The translations under genes were made by a program, and so were the position numbers. DNA of 11,708 nt from the NCBI GenBank assembly GCA_036939755.1, contig JALLAZ010000835.1, positions 1 through 11,708 on the forward strand, written 5' to 3'. The notes under the pieces were generated by a model, which saw only the letters and a program-made list of their open reading frames with translations, had not been told where the DNA came from and searched no databases. This DNA is from Stephanodiscus triporus. Taxonomy: Eukaryota; Bacillariophyta; Thalassiosirophyceae; Thalassiosirales; Thalassiosiraceae. This document shows positions 1 to 7,700 of this stretch, in pieces (the stretch's first letter is position 1; the number at the start of each line of letters is the position of its first letter).

Positions 1-570
1 GCCGACCGTCGTCGTAGTCGTCGTCGACGACGACGAATGAGGAGTCGCCGCGACGTCGACGCCGCCCACCCCCCGCGACATCATCGCGCAAACGCCGCCG
101 ACGAGGCGCATCCCGCCCCCGGTCTCGACGACGTCGCGGTCCTCCGCCGCTTTCATCGTCCTCCATTCGCAATCGACTTCCAAGACGATCGAGATGTGCT
201 CCGACGACACGACGAGGGTGCCGCCGCATACCGATTCCCAATCGTCGTCGTTGTCGTCGTCCATGTCGTCGGCGGCATCTTCCGGACGATGGTGCCCCCC
301 GCCCCCCGGCCCCGGCGACATACGACGACGACCACGACCACGAACGATGCGCGATGATGGACGCTCCTCCTCCTCCTCCTTTCCTATTCCTATCCAACGC
401 AAATTCAGATTTTCGATTTGCCTTCTCGCCAACGGATCGGGCTTAAATTCGTCGATATGTCGCGCGAGGGCGTCGTGGAATTGGGACGTCGTCAGCGATA
501 ATAACATCGCGCGATGCGGCGCGTCGTCGCCGTCGTCGTCGGACGGATTGTTTGATGGATTCGATGTCAT
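1..570 (-). CDS. Asp-rich hypothetical protein, 3' end cut off by the window
   Basis: A continuous open frame of 190 codons runs from an ATG at 570-568 down to base 1 without a stop, so the C-terminus lies outside the window. The protein begins MTSNPSNNPSDDDGDDAPHR. A predicted helical stretch follows (about residues 23-60, containing FHDALARHIDEFKPDPLARR). Then come an E5 run, an Arg/Gly patch (about 86-93), a Gly/Pro patch and an acidic DDMDDDNDDD stretch. The most globular-looking part is about residues 131-170, starting WESVCGGTLVVSSEHISIVL. It ends at the edge in Ser/Thr runs. I do not recognise the family. The frame is the only long one on this strand here and is rich in GAC/GAG and TCG codons like its neighbours. 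The ATG at 570 is the first in-frame methionine. The alternative is a shadow frame, which I consider less likely because the strand-specific composition is protein-like. Confidence 0.6.
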   Translation of the reverse strand, partial: MTSNPSNNPSDDDGDDAPHRAMLLSLTTSQFHDALARHIDEFKPDPLARRQIENLNLRWIGIGKEEEEERPSSRIVRGRGRRRMSPGPGGGGHHRPEDAADDMDDDNDDDWESVCGGTLVVSSEHISIVLEVDCEWRTMKAAEDRDVVETGGGMRLVGGVCAMMSRGVGGVDVAATPHSSSSTTTTTTVG

Positions 571-740
571 GGGGATGTTGGTGTTGGGAGTTGGGAATAG
601 GTGTATCGTATGGTAGCGCGGGCCGGGGCGAGGGGGCGCAACACGGCATGGCGGGAAAGACAAAATAATAAGTATTATGGTATGTACATACAACACAGTA
701 CTTAGAGTAGATACAATACTTTTATCTAAAATTGCCCATC
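571..740. promoter_or_regulatory. Short divergent intergenic region
   Basis: These 170 nt lie between the start codons of two divergent genes, so they should hold both promoters and both 5' leaders. The half next to the membrane-protein gene (about 660-735) is clearly AT-rich compared with the coding sequence on either side. I see no motif I can name with confidence. Confidence 0.4.
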
Positions 741-1529
741 ATGAGCACCCTCCGACAGAAAAAGAAGGACCATGTTCCCAAGGAGGACGTCGAGGCCCTC
801 ATCTCCCCCGATGTCAACGACGCAGCCTCCTCCTCCTCCTCCTCCTCATATCCCATGCCGGGAACGACGGTGGCATCATCATCGCATCATCACCTCCACA
901 ACAATCCGGTCATCGTCGCCAAGATGGTACTTCGCAAGGTCGGCCGCCTATTATTAACGAACGACGAGGAGGGGGCGGACGACGTCACCACGTTCGGGGG
1001 GATCATCGCCCTGATGAAGGACATCGTGATAGGCATCACCCTCGGCATGATCGGCGTGTCGACGCTGGTCTTCCTCGATCATAGGAACGTGATACACCTG
1101 CCGCTTGCGCACAAGTATCGCGAGGCGGTGGTCTTCGCGATGGTCGCCGATCCGGAGACGAGGGAGACCATCGAGGGAAGCACGGGTCTTATCTTCATGA
1201 CCGAGGAGGATCATGAACGGAATATCGAGGAAATTAACCTCTTCGACGCACAGATCAAGGAATCCGAGGTAAATACCAAGAAGTACGTGGCCGATTTGAT
1301 GCCGGCGAAGGAGGAATATGAGACGGTCAAGCGGGATTACGATAAGTTCATGGCGGATCCATGGTTGGTCATGGAGCTCGATAAGTTCTGCGGTGAGTGC
1401 AGGTGGCAGGGTAGGACCAACTGCGATGCCTGCTTGAATTATATAATCCAAAACCACGGATTGAGGACGATAGCGGCGAAGCTCGCCGTGGTAGAGCAGG
1501 CTCCGCAATGCGTCAAGACGAAAGAGTGA
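741..1529 (+). CDS. Single-pass membrane protein with a C-terminal paired CxxC motif, function unknown
   Basis: A single-exon gene of 262 residues. The frame opens at a TTG (732), but the first ATG is at 741, giving MSTLRQKKKDHVPKEDVEAL, and I take that as the start. The N-terminal 60 residues are hydrophilic with a Ser7 run (about 30-36) and a His cluster. One hydrophobic segment (about 94-112, DIVIGITLGMIGVSTLVFLD) is a likely transmembrane helix. It is followed by a charged region of about 100 residues with helix or coiled-coil character (about 155-205). Near the C-terminus, Cys217, Cys220, Cys228 and Cys231 form CxxC-x7-CxxC, which could bind a metal or form disulfides. The absence of an N-terminal signal peptide and the Lys-rich start suggest a cytosolic N-terminus, though an organelle is possible. 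I do not recognise a family. The stop TGA is at 1527-1529, and the next gene converges from the right. Confidence 0.75.
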   Translation: MSTLRQKKKDHVPKEDVEALISPDVNDAASSSSSSSYPMPGTTVASSSHHHLHNNPVIVAKMVLRKVGRLLLTNDEEGADDVTTFGGIIALMKDIVIGITLGMIGVSTLVFLDHRNVIHLPLAHKYREAVVFAMVADPETRETIEGSTGLIFMTEEDHERNIEEINLFDAQIKESEVNTKKYVADLMPAKEEYETVKRDYDKFMADPWLVMELDKFCGECRWQGRTNCDACLNYIIQNHGLRTIAAKLAVVEQAPQCVKTKE

Positions 1530-1988
1530 ACATTCAACATTGGACTAATTTTTTTAAATGAGGAAAATTGGGAACGGATGTGAGTGCGCGAACAAAAAAA
1601 AAAAAAAGGACTGGAAATGAATACTGGGACGTTCGACCGGGTCAAATCTCTGCTAAGCTATACGATGTTGGGAGGGGGGGTGGGATTACAAAATATGTCC
1701 GAGCCCAAGTAGCTCATTGATGGTGGATTGAAAGGCAAGTGGCTCGTTGATTGTGGATTGAAAGGAAATGGACTCGCGAGATTTGCCTTATTGTTGCAGG
1801 ATACACGGGACTCCTAGTTTTGCTGTGATAAAGAAAAAGAGGAAAAGGACACAAAGTCATGTTGAGATGAGGTAACTTTTTAATCGAACGGCTTATTTTC
1901 CCTTTCCAATGTATTGTTTTTAGTCCTTCCCTTTTTTCTCCATCAGCGTCGATGCGCGATGAACGACTCCGCACTCCATCGTGTCCCG
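1530..1988. other. Convergent intergenic region (two 3' ends)
   Basis: These 459 nt separate the stop codons of two converging genes and hold both 3' untranslated regions. The stretch contains an A14 run at 1594-1607, a G-rich patch at about 1671-1682 and a 30-nt tandem repeat listed separately. I see no canonical AATAAA close to either stop. Short open frames here lack codon-like composition, and I do not call a gene. Confidence 0.6.
1707..1766. repeat. Two-copy 30-nt tandem repeat
   Basis: Bases 1707-1736 and 1737-1766 are direct copies that differ at 4 of 30 positions. The shared core includes GTGGATTGAAAGG. The sequence directly after (from 1767) keeps only a faint resemblance. The repeat lies in the presumed 3' untranslated space between convergent genes, with no sign of coding. 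Confidence 0.8.
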
Positions 1989-3075
1989 TCAGTCCCACAT
2001 GAAAAACCACGCCAGAACCCTCCCACACAAACCGTCCAAATCATTAACGACGCCATCCGCCATCCTTTCATCGCGCAGCAGCAGGATGTCCGCCTCGGTC
2101 TTCAATTCGCGTCGATGATCACTCGCGCGTGCGTACGACGACGACGCAACGCCGCCGCCCCCCCCCCCCCCCCCCCCCCTCCCCGCGACAGCGACGACGA
2201 CGACGACGCGCCGACGTCGATGCCCAATTTCGCCGCGACGACGGGATCGTTGAGCGGCATCACCCCGAAGATGACCGTATTCCCGCCGACGCTCGCGAGT
2301 TTCGCGTGCTGGCAGAGCGCCTTGTGCGCGCACAGCGCGCTCTCGTAGCGCACGGCGACCCAGTTGTCGCCGTCGTCCGCGACGTCGACGCTCCTCGTCT
2401 CCTCCCCGAAGCAGGATAGGCCGCCCCGACGTGCGGTGATGACGCCGCAACGCGACAGGTGATGATACAGGGCGCGGAAGTGAGCCTCGGTGCGATAGCC
2501 TGCCGCGATGGGGGTCGAACGAGACATTTTTGAGGTGTGGGTCGTGGGGGGTTAGATTTCACACAATCGCGGAGAGGGAGAGAGAGAGAAATAGAGAGAG
2601 ATTTCGACGCCTTTCCCCGAAACTCACCGTAGCCAACGACCCAGAGAGATAGGTCCTCGTCCACTCCGATGTTTTTATTCGCGGGAACAAGGGCGCGGGC
2701 ATCATTCGCGTAGACGACGTCGGACGCGCCCCCGTCGTCGTTTTCCCGTCGACGATCGGCGGCGTCGGTCGCGGCGATCCTCCTCCTCGTATTGAACATC
2801 CCGGAGGCGGACGCGAGCGACGCCCGCGGGGGCGGGCGGGCGCGTATCTTCGTCGATTTCGATCCCGACGACGAGGACGGGTCGCCGCCGACGTCGTCGT
2901 CGTCGTTGTTGTTGTTGTTGTTGCCGTTGGGGTTGGAATTTTCATCGCCGCCATCCGCGACGACGACGCGGTAATTACTCGCGGCGTTGGCCGAGGAGTG
3001 ACGCTGTCGAAGGCCCAGCGATGGGGCGTATGCCGTGGACGCACTTGTTCGGGATCCGAATGGTTGGTTGCTCAT
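1989..3075 (-). CDS. Nup35/Nup53-family nucleoporin (MPPN domain), frame changed at a G22 run
   Basis: Two exons: 3075-2628 and 2499-1989, joined by a GT-AG intron of phase 1. Exon 1 starts MSNQPFGSRTSASTAYAPSL and is low complexity (Asn6, Asp4, Ser4, an Arg/Pro patch). It ends in DLSLWVVGYG, the first strand of an RRM-like MPPN fold. Exon 2 continues with YRTEAHFRALYHHLSRCGVI, then GDNWVAVRYESALCAHKAL (about residues 192-211) and NTVIFGVMPLNDP. This matches the Nup35-type RRM, which dimerises and scaffolds the inner ring of the nuclear pore. As read, the frame stops at 2102 (281 residues). Past the homopolymer at 2158-2179 the neighbouring minus-strand frame gives a Ser/Arg linker and a short aromatic amphipathic tail, LDGLCGRVLAWFFMWD, stopping at 1989. 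Nup35 proteins end in a membrane-binding amphipathic helix, so I take this as the true C-terminus. One extra G, or two fewer, would give about 319 residues, close to the human length of about 326. Confidence 0.8.
2158..2179. repeat. C22/G22 homopolymer inside the nucleoporin coding region
   Basis: Twenty-two consecutive C on the plus strand (G on the coding strand) encode a poly-Gly linker after the MPPN domain. The frame upstream of it and the frame with the better C-terminus downstream differ by one base, so the run is the likely place of a length error, a polymorphism or slippage. Confidence 0.9.
2500..2627 (-). other. Intron of the Nup35-like gene (128 nt)
   Basis: Read on the minus strand, the donor is GTGAGT after ...GGCTACG and the acceptor is GCGGCAG before GCTATCGC. 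Joining exon base 2628 to 2499 gives an in-frame Gly codon and a continuous MPPN domain. A pyrimidine-rich CTCTCT tract (about 2570-2600) and a CTAAC branch-like motif (2555-2551) lie inside. Confidence 0.85.
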
Positions 3076-3250
3076 TTGGTGGATCGTTCACAAATAATAT
3101 AATCAAAAGAAGTAGTACCATACGACGTAGTATCTAGTCGACTCGGGAAGCGAGATCAGAGATTGAGCGAGGCGAGGAGGATGTCACTAACATTATTTTT
3201 ACTGGCCAATATCAACGTAAAATACGTACGTACACAAGTACCTAGCTGAA

Positions 3251-3276
3251 CCTACTTACCTACTTACCTACTTACC
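3251..3276. repeat. CCTACTTA tandem repeat, three units
   Basis: CCTACTTA is repeated exactly three times (3251-3274) with two bases of a fourth unit. It lies in the divergent promoter gap and could be a simple microsatellite or a cluster of binding sites. Confidence 0.8.
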
Positions 3277-3298
3277 CGCTGCCTGTTGATCGCTGTTA

Positions 3299-3338
3299 TT
3301 TGGCGAACATTTCATCCGACGCAGGGTGCATTTGGCGA
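3299..3338 (+). promoter_or_regulatory. Pair of TTTGGCGA E2F-like motifs
   Basis: TTTGGCGA occurs at 3299-3306 and again at 3331-3338, 32 nt apart, about 70-110 nt upstream of the methyltransferase ATG. E2F/DP sites in plants and animals have the form TTTSSCGC or TTTGGCGG, so these are near-matches. With only a sequence resemblance, the role is speculative. Confidence 0.25.
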
Positions 3339-3409
3339 GCGCTGCGAATGAAACGGCGAATTTTCACAGCGCGGGCTCTAAATAAAATAAAATAAAATCA
3401 CCCACCACC

Positions 3410-4654
3410 ATGAAGACGATGACTCTTGTGCATCTTTTTTACGGAAGATGCATACGGATCATGGTGATGGGGCATCCATCAACATTCCATTCTCGGCGAA
3501 TGACAATCCCTGCGTTTGCGACGCGCACCGCGAGTTCTGGGGTGAACGTGCGGCGGCTCGCCACGGTCAACTCTCACGCTGCGTCGCCGGAGGAGGGGAC
3601 AAGCGACCGAAGGCGGAGGCGCGGCGGAATCGGAATGCGCTCATCGCACCGCGAGAAGAGGCAGTCGGCGGAGGGGGCGATCACCCAGCACACCATCAAC
3701 GACGAAATATGCCCGCCCACGGATGCCGTCGCGTTGCGGAAGCTGGTTCACAAGCACGTGCGCGCCCTTCCCAAGTATTGGAAAATGAAACCCACCGCGA
3801 AGCACAACGTAGCGGCATTCGAGGAGGCACTGGATTTTATCATCCGTCGCGGACAGTCACGGGACGAATCGCTGACCAAGGTCGTTCTTGACAGCGGATG
3901 CGGAACCGGTAGGTCATCCCATTTGTTAGGCGAAAGGTACAGAGATTGCGTGGTAATTGGCATCGAGTGAGTCTCTGACTATTGTCATGTACGAAAGTGT
4001 CCTCTGAACGATTTTAGTCAAGATGGAGTTCAGCGATTGCAACGCTCATCGTAAATTGCTATTGTTTATTCGAATTAATATCCAAGCCAATCACTAACGC
4101 GATTGAGTAAAAATAGAGCTTACGGCCAGCTGGAAAATGATACCAATGTCCATCTCATAAGAGCGGAGCTGTTCGATTTCTGGAAATTTTGCATTTGCTC
4201 TCCTCGGTGGCGACGTCACGTGCAAATTGTTAAGCATTACTTACTATATCCCAATCCCTACCCGAAGAAATCCCGATTGAAAAATCGATTCTATGCGCAC
4301 CCGTCATTCCCATTGTTGATGATGACGCTGACGATGGATGACGACGTTGACGAGGACAAGGAGTTGGTTGTTCGATCGAACTGGAGAGGGTACCTGGACG
4401 AGTTTAAGCTGGCGGCCGGCGTGTGGGGCGAAATCGGCGGCGATGTCAACGATTGGGTTGATTTCGTTGATGCGAATGGCGAAGGCGAATGGTTCCCGAA
4501 AGCGCCACCGGCCGAATGGAAGACGACGGGCCCCACACTAATTACGGTTAGTCCTCCCTTAACCAACTTCGAAGCGAAGTTCCTCAAATGCGGTGAGCCA
4601 ATATATGAATTCAGGATGTACAAATCGGGTACATTAAAAAACGACAACTCGTGA
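3410..4654 (+). CDS. TrmB-like SAM-dependent methyltransferase (tRNA guanine-N7 type), three exons
   Basis: Exons 3410-3966, 4018-4050 and 4117-4654 join in frame to 375 residues. The N-terminal 60 residues are rich in Arg, Ser and Thr with few acids, so an organellar targeting peptide is plausible; a basic linker follows. The catalytic domain starts near residue 105. VVLDSGCGTGRSS (158-170) is SAM motif I. VVIGIDQDGVQRLQR (181-195) is the next strand, with Asp186 as the expected ribose-binding acid. NVHLIRAELFDFW follows. HYLLYPNPYPKKSRLKNRF (237-255) corresponds to the TrmB PDPWPKKRHHKRR signature. LVVRSNWRGYLDEF (280-293) and a C-terminal LTNFEAKFLKCGEPIYEFRM complete the fold. The pattern YPNPYPK plus RSNW is closest to the gammaproteobacterial TrmB-like branch as I remember it. 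Canonical TrmB makes m7G46 in tRNA; the exact substrate here is inferred. Confidence 0.8.
3967..4017 (+). other. Intron 1 of the TrmB-like gene (51 nt)
   Basis: The donor is GTGAGT after ...GGCATCGA and the acceptor is CGATTTTAG. Without splicing the frame hits a stop within two codons. A CTGAAC branch-like motif lies near 4004-4009. This is the shortest intron in the window. Confidence 0.8.
4018..4050 (+). other. 33-nt microexon carrying the SAM-ribose-binding segment
   Basis: The exon completes the Asp codon (GA|T) and adds QDGVQRLQRS before a split Ser codon. It restores the GID-x-x-x-x-RL pattern that TrmB-like enzymes have right after motif I. Skipping it would still keep frame (33 nt) but would delete this loop and turn the Asp codon into Glu. 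Confidence 0.75.
4051..4116 (+). other. Intron 2 of the TrmB-like gene (66 nt)
   Basis: The donor is GTAAAT after ...CGCTCATC and the acceptor is AAAATAG before AGCTTACGG. A CTAAC branch-like motif at 4094-4098 lies 18 nt upstream of the acceptor. The interior is AT-rich compared with both flanking exons. Confidence 0.75.
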
Positions 4655-4689
4655 TGTTGAACTTATATATGCATTGTGAGGATATATTA

Positions 4690-4695
4690 AATAAA
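4690..4695 (+). terminator. Possible poly(A) signal AATAAA for the TrmB-like gene
   Basis: AATAAA occurs 36 nt after the TGA at 4652-4654, in the 97-nt gap to the converging GON4-like gene. Its position fits a polyadenylation signal, but algal signals are often degenerate, so this is tentative. Confidence 0.4.
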
Positions 4696-4751
4696 TCGAG
4701 GTATGCAGTAGACTGATAGCATCCACTCAAATATGAAACTGTGTTCATAAT

Positions 4752-7700
4752 TCAGCCTGTCTTGCGCTCTCCAACCTTAGCCTTCACCTGTCCAAAGAAA
4801 CTAGTCTTGGGCTTCTTCCTGCTGACTGCTCTATCTTCATCCACTTCTGAATACTTGGTATTGCAATGGGCCGAAGACTGAGTCCCATCTCTTGGATGCA
4901 GCAGCTTCGATGGGGTATTGGGTGTCGAATTGCTTAGCTCTTTCAGGGCGTCTACGGCGTCGAAGAGACTGTTATCGCCATCCAGTGGACCTGATATCGA
5001 TTCGAGTGCCCCATATTGTGATAGAGGAGTGGCGGGCATCATCTTCCCAATCTTGATCGGGGACATCAACATACTGGTTTTGGGGGGAGAGGAGAAGGCT
5101 ATATCGGCTGCTCCATTTCGGCTCTTTTCAGACATGAAATACTCGAAGAACTCTTGATTCATTGATAGTTCTCCCTTCGTGTCCAAGCCTTCTTTGGCAG
5201 GCGTTTCCAAATTGAAGGAAATTGCCGGTGATGGGATAGAAGTAGGACAGCCCTCCGGAGCATGAAGGGCGTTTTGTCGGCTGGGCGATGCGAATTTTGT
5301 GGGCGTGCTAGGAAATGCAGTGGCACGTTGTCTCTTCCGTGCATTCGATAGTACACTCGTGAGGATGCTTTTTCGTTCGAATTCTTCACCATCAGCAACA
5401 GCATGATGCTCGCCGTTGATAACAGACAACCCACTAGCCTCTCCATCGTGAATCTGATACATAGGAAGGTCGTCTCCAACATGCGACGGCATACCGCGCA
5501 CGAAGTTGCTTTCTGCAGCACCGGCTTCAATGAGCCGTTGCATCCCTGATGCTTGTGACCAGTCATCACTATTGCCCAGAATTTTCTCCACGCCCATATG
5601 GGAGTTTTCCTCGTGCTCTGGTGGCTGAAAGGAGTTGAGTCGAGAGCCCTGAGAGAACCCGCCAAGTACGGATGCAATATTCCTTGTTTCCGGAGAGGTT
5701 TCAAAGCCTTCACTTTGAACTGTCTCAAGAGCTTGGAATAAGGCTCGCGACGCATGATTTGAAGAACTGGCATGTTGCCCCGCCGCTGAATCATTGATGG
5801 GGGATGTTGGCGGTTGATGTTTATGAGCTTGCGCTGCTAGTTGAAAAATTCTGGCTGGTGAATGACTGGCCGATTTCGGAGTTGTCTTCTTCTTTGTCTC
5901 TCTCTTCTTTGGGGGCGGATGTAACGCCTTGGCCCGTTTGGGGGACCTCGGCGATTTTGCAAGCTGCTCCCCGGAACGCTTCAGGTACTTCATGTTCATC
6001 TTCGTGATGCCTTTGGGTATCCTGCGCTGCAACACCTGATACCGCTTCCGGATGTGCCCGCGATCGCGATGAGGCATAAGCCTGGTGCAAATTTCAGCCC
6101 ACAAATTGCCCATGACTGGCACGGCCTTCAAAATGGCGATGTCCTCCTCGAGAGTCCAGCGATGTACGTTCATGGTCGTCGGCGCTCGGGCAGGCTTGAT
6201 GTTCGCGCTCTTCGCAACGTCGTAAGTAAAGCCCTTCGGGAAGGTCGGTATCGGAGCCAACTTCCCCTTCTCGTCAATCTCTATCCCATTCGCTTTGTAA
6301 ATTAGAAAGCAGAGCTTGTTGTATCGTTGCGATATGGAATTCACGGCCCTGTCCGGCAAGAAGCGATCCGATACCAAGCACCACTCCTTCTCTCCATAGA
6401 GATTCACGCCGCGTAGGATTAGATTATCCTCTCCAGCTGTGAAGGTATGCCGATTCCGTCGAAGTTCGTCTCCCTGCTTCTTTGTCAGAGGGCGATTTAC
6501 CTTGTCTGGCTCGTCAAATGCCTCGGGAGCATGCGTGAGACATATCCCAAGATCTGGTGTGCCTCCGGGGAGGCAATTCATGTCGATTTCCGCCCGTGCG
6601 TGTTTCAGGAGTACTTCGCATGCCTTTCCATGCTGGGAAAGGTAAGTATCCAGCGTGAGGGTCGACGAGGAGTTAGATATCATAACACAAAAATGGACAT
6701 AACCTGATACAAGGCGGCGATCTTTGTACACAACAAAGCACTCACCAATTCAGGAGACAATATATTAATCCCGTCCTCATTCTTCCCCTTCTCTCGTCCC
6801 ATTTGTATGTCCTTGACTGAATTATCCAACGCCGAAAACGTCTCTTTCAATCGCGACAAACCACGTACGTCGAACACAGAAATTCTGTTTGTCGCATGCA
6901 GGGCCGTTAATAATGACGATTGGGGGTGTTTTGCCGGCGATGATAATGCCTTATCGCCCAAGGATGATCCAGTGGAGCTGTTATTCATTTCAGATTCCCT
7001 TTCGAGAAGAGTTTTAGTAAAGGCCGAACGAGTGAGTCGCCTACTACAGCCAGTTTGGGATTCCGACATGATTTCCGCGATGGTGTTGGCAGCTGTAATA
7101 TTGTTGTTGTTTTTGCTGGACTCTCCAAGTTTGAGATGCCGACCACCGGTACCATGAGCTTGAGATGAAACCGCCGTCGGAGGAGCGGCAATGGGAGGAA
7201 GTTGGATGGAGTTACGCACGGCATCTTTCCAGTTCTAAATAACAGGTCGAAGGAATCGAGAATAAAGTCCGTCAGCATGAATAGGATGAGAGAACTATGC
7301 ATTGACCTAATCTCGAACGAGAAAAAAAACAAAAAACAATCACCTGCTCAAGATCCTGCAACATTCCTACTGCGCCATCCAAACTCTCGCTCAACTCCTC
7401 GGGAGTTTCGCCACCGAAGAAATCATTCGGGTACGAACATCCGCTGTCGGCATAAGGATTGATGCAGAACGTGAGCGATCGTGTATCCAACCTGCTCTCC
7501 GGCAACGTCGAGTACTCGCCCTTCTTGGCAACCGGTCGTTTGCTGGCGTTTGCCGTCGTTGTTGCCGGGGACGGGTTGGCGATCGACAAGACCTTCGACT
7601 GGCCGACCCCGTCCTTGCGCACCTTCTGCACGTACGCCGCCCGCACGGAGAGCGTGGCCTGCTGCAAAAGGAGCTGGTGATGACGAGCCATGATGCACCG

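Larger units (their letters stand above)
3076..3409. promoter_or_regulatory. Divergent promoter region between the nucleoporin and the methyltransferase
   Basis: These 334 nt between two divergent start codons should carry both promoters. They are more AT-rich than the flanking exons. Visible elements are a CCAAT motif (3206-3210), the palindrome TACGTACGTA (3223-3232), an 8-nt tandem repeat (3251-3276), two copies of TTTGGCGA and an (AAAAT)-type run ending near 3398. The methyltransferase start follows CACCACC. Function is inferred from position only. Confidence 0.5.

Noticed and set aside
194..616. Plus-strand open frame of 140 codons opposite the first gene
   Set aside because: It mirrors the minus-strand Asp/Ser-rich frame that runs unbroken to the window edge, and its residues (long Ser and Pro runs) are the complement of GAC/GGC triplets.
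732..740. TTG start nine bases upstream of the membrane-protein ATG
   Set aside because: Eukaryotic nuclear genes rarely start at TTG and a good ATG follows at 741.
954..1508. Minus-strand open frame of 184 codons inside the membrane-protein gene
   Set aside because: It lies wholly antisense to a frame with a clear transmembrane helix and ordinary codon use, and has no domain of its own.
2559..3044. Thr/Arg-rich minus-strand frame overlapping nucleoporin exon 1
   Set aside because: It is an alternative frame of the same strand. The frame used here joins by a proper intron into a complete MPPN domain.
5159..5794. 211-codon minus-strand frame within exon 3 of the GON4-like gene
   Set aside because: It is an alternative frame; the longer frame is continuous with the SANT domains and has the expected SP/TP-rich tail.
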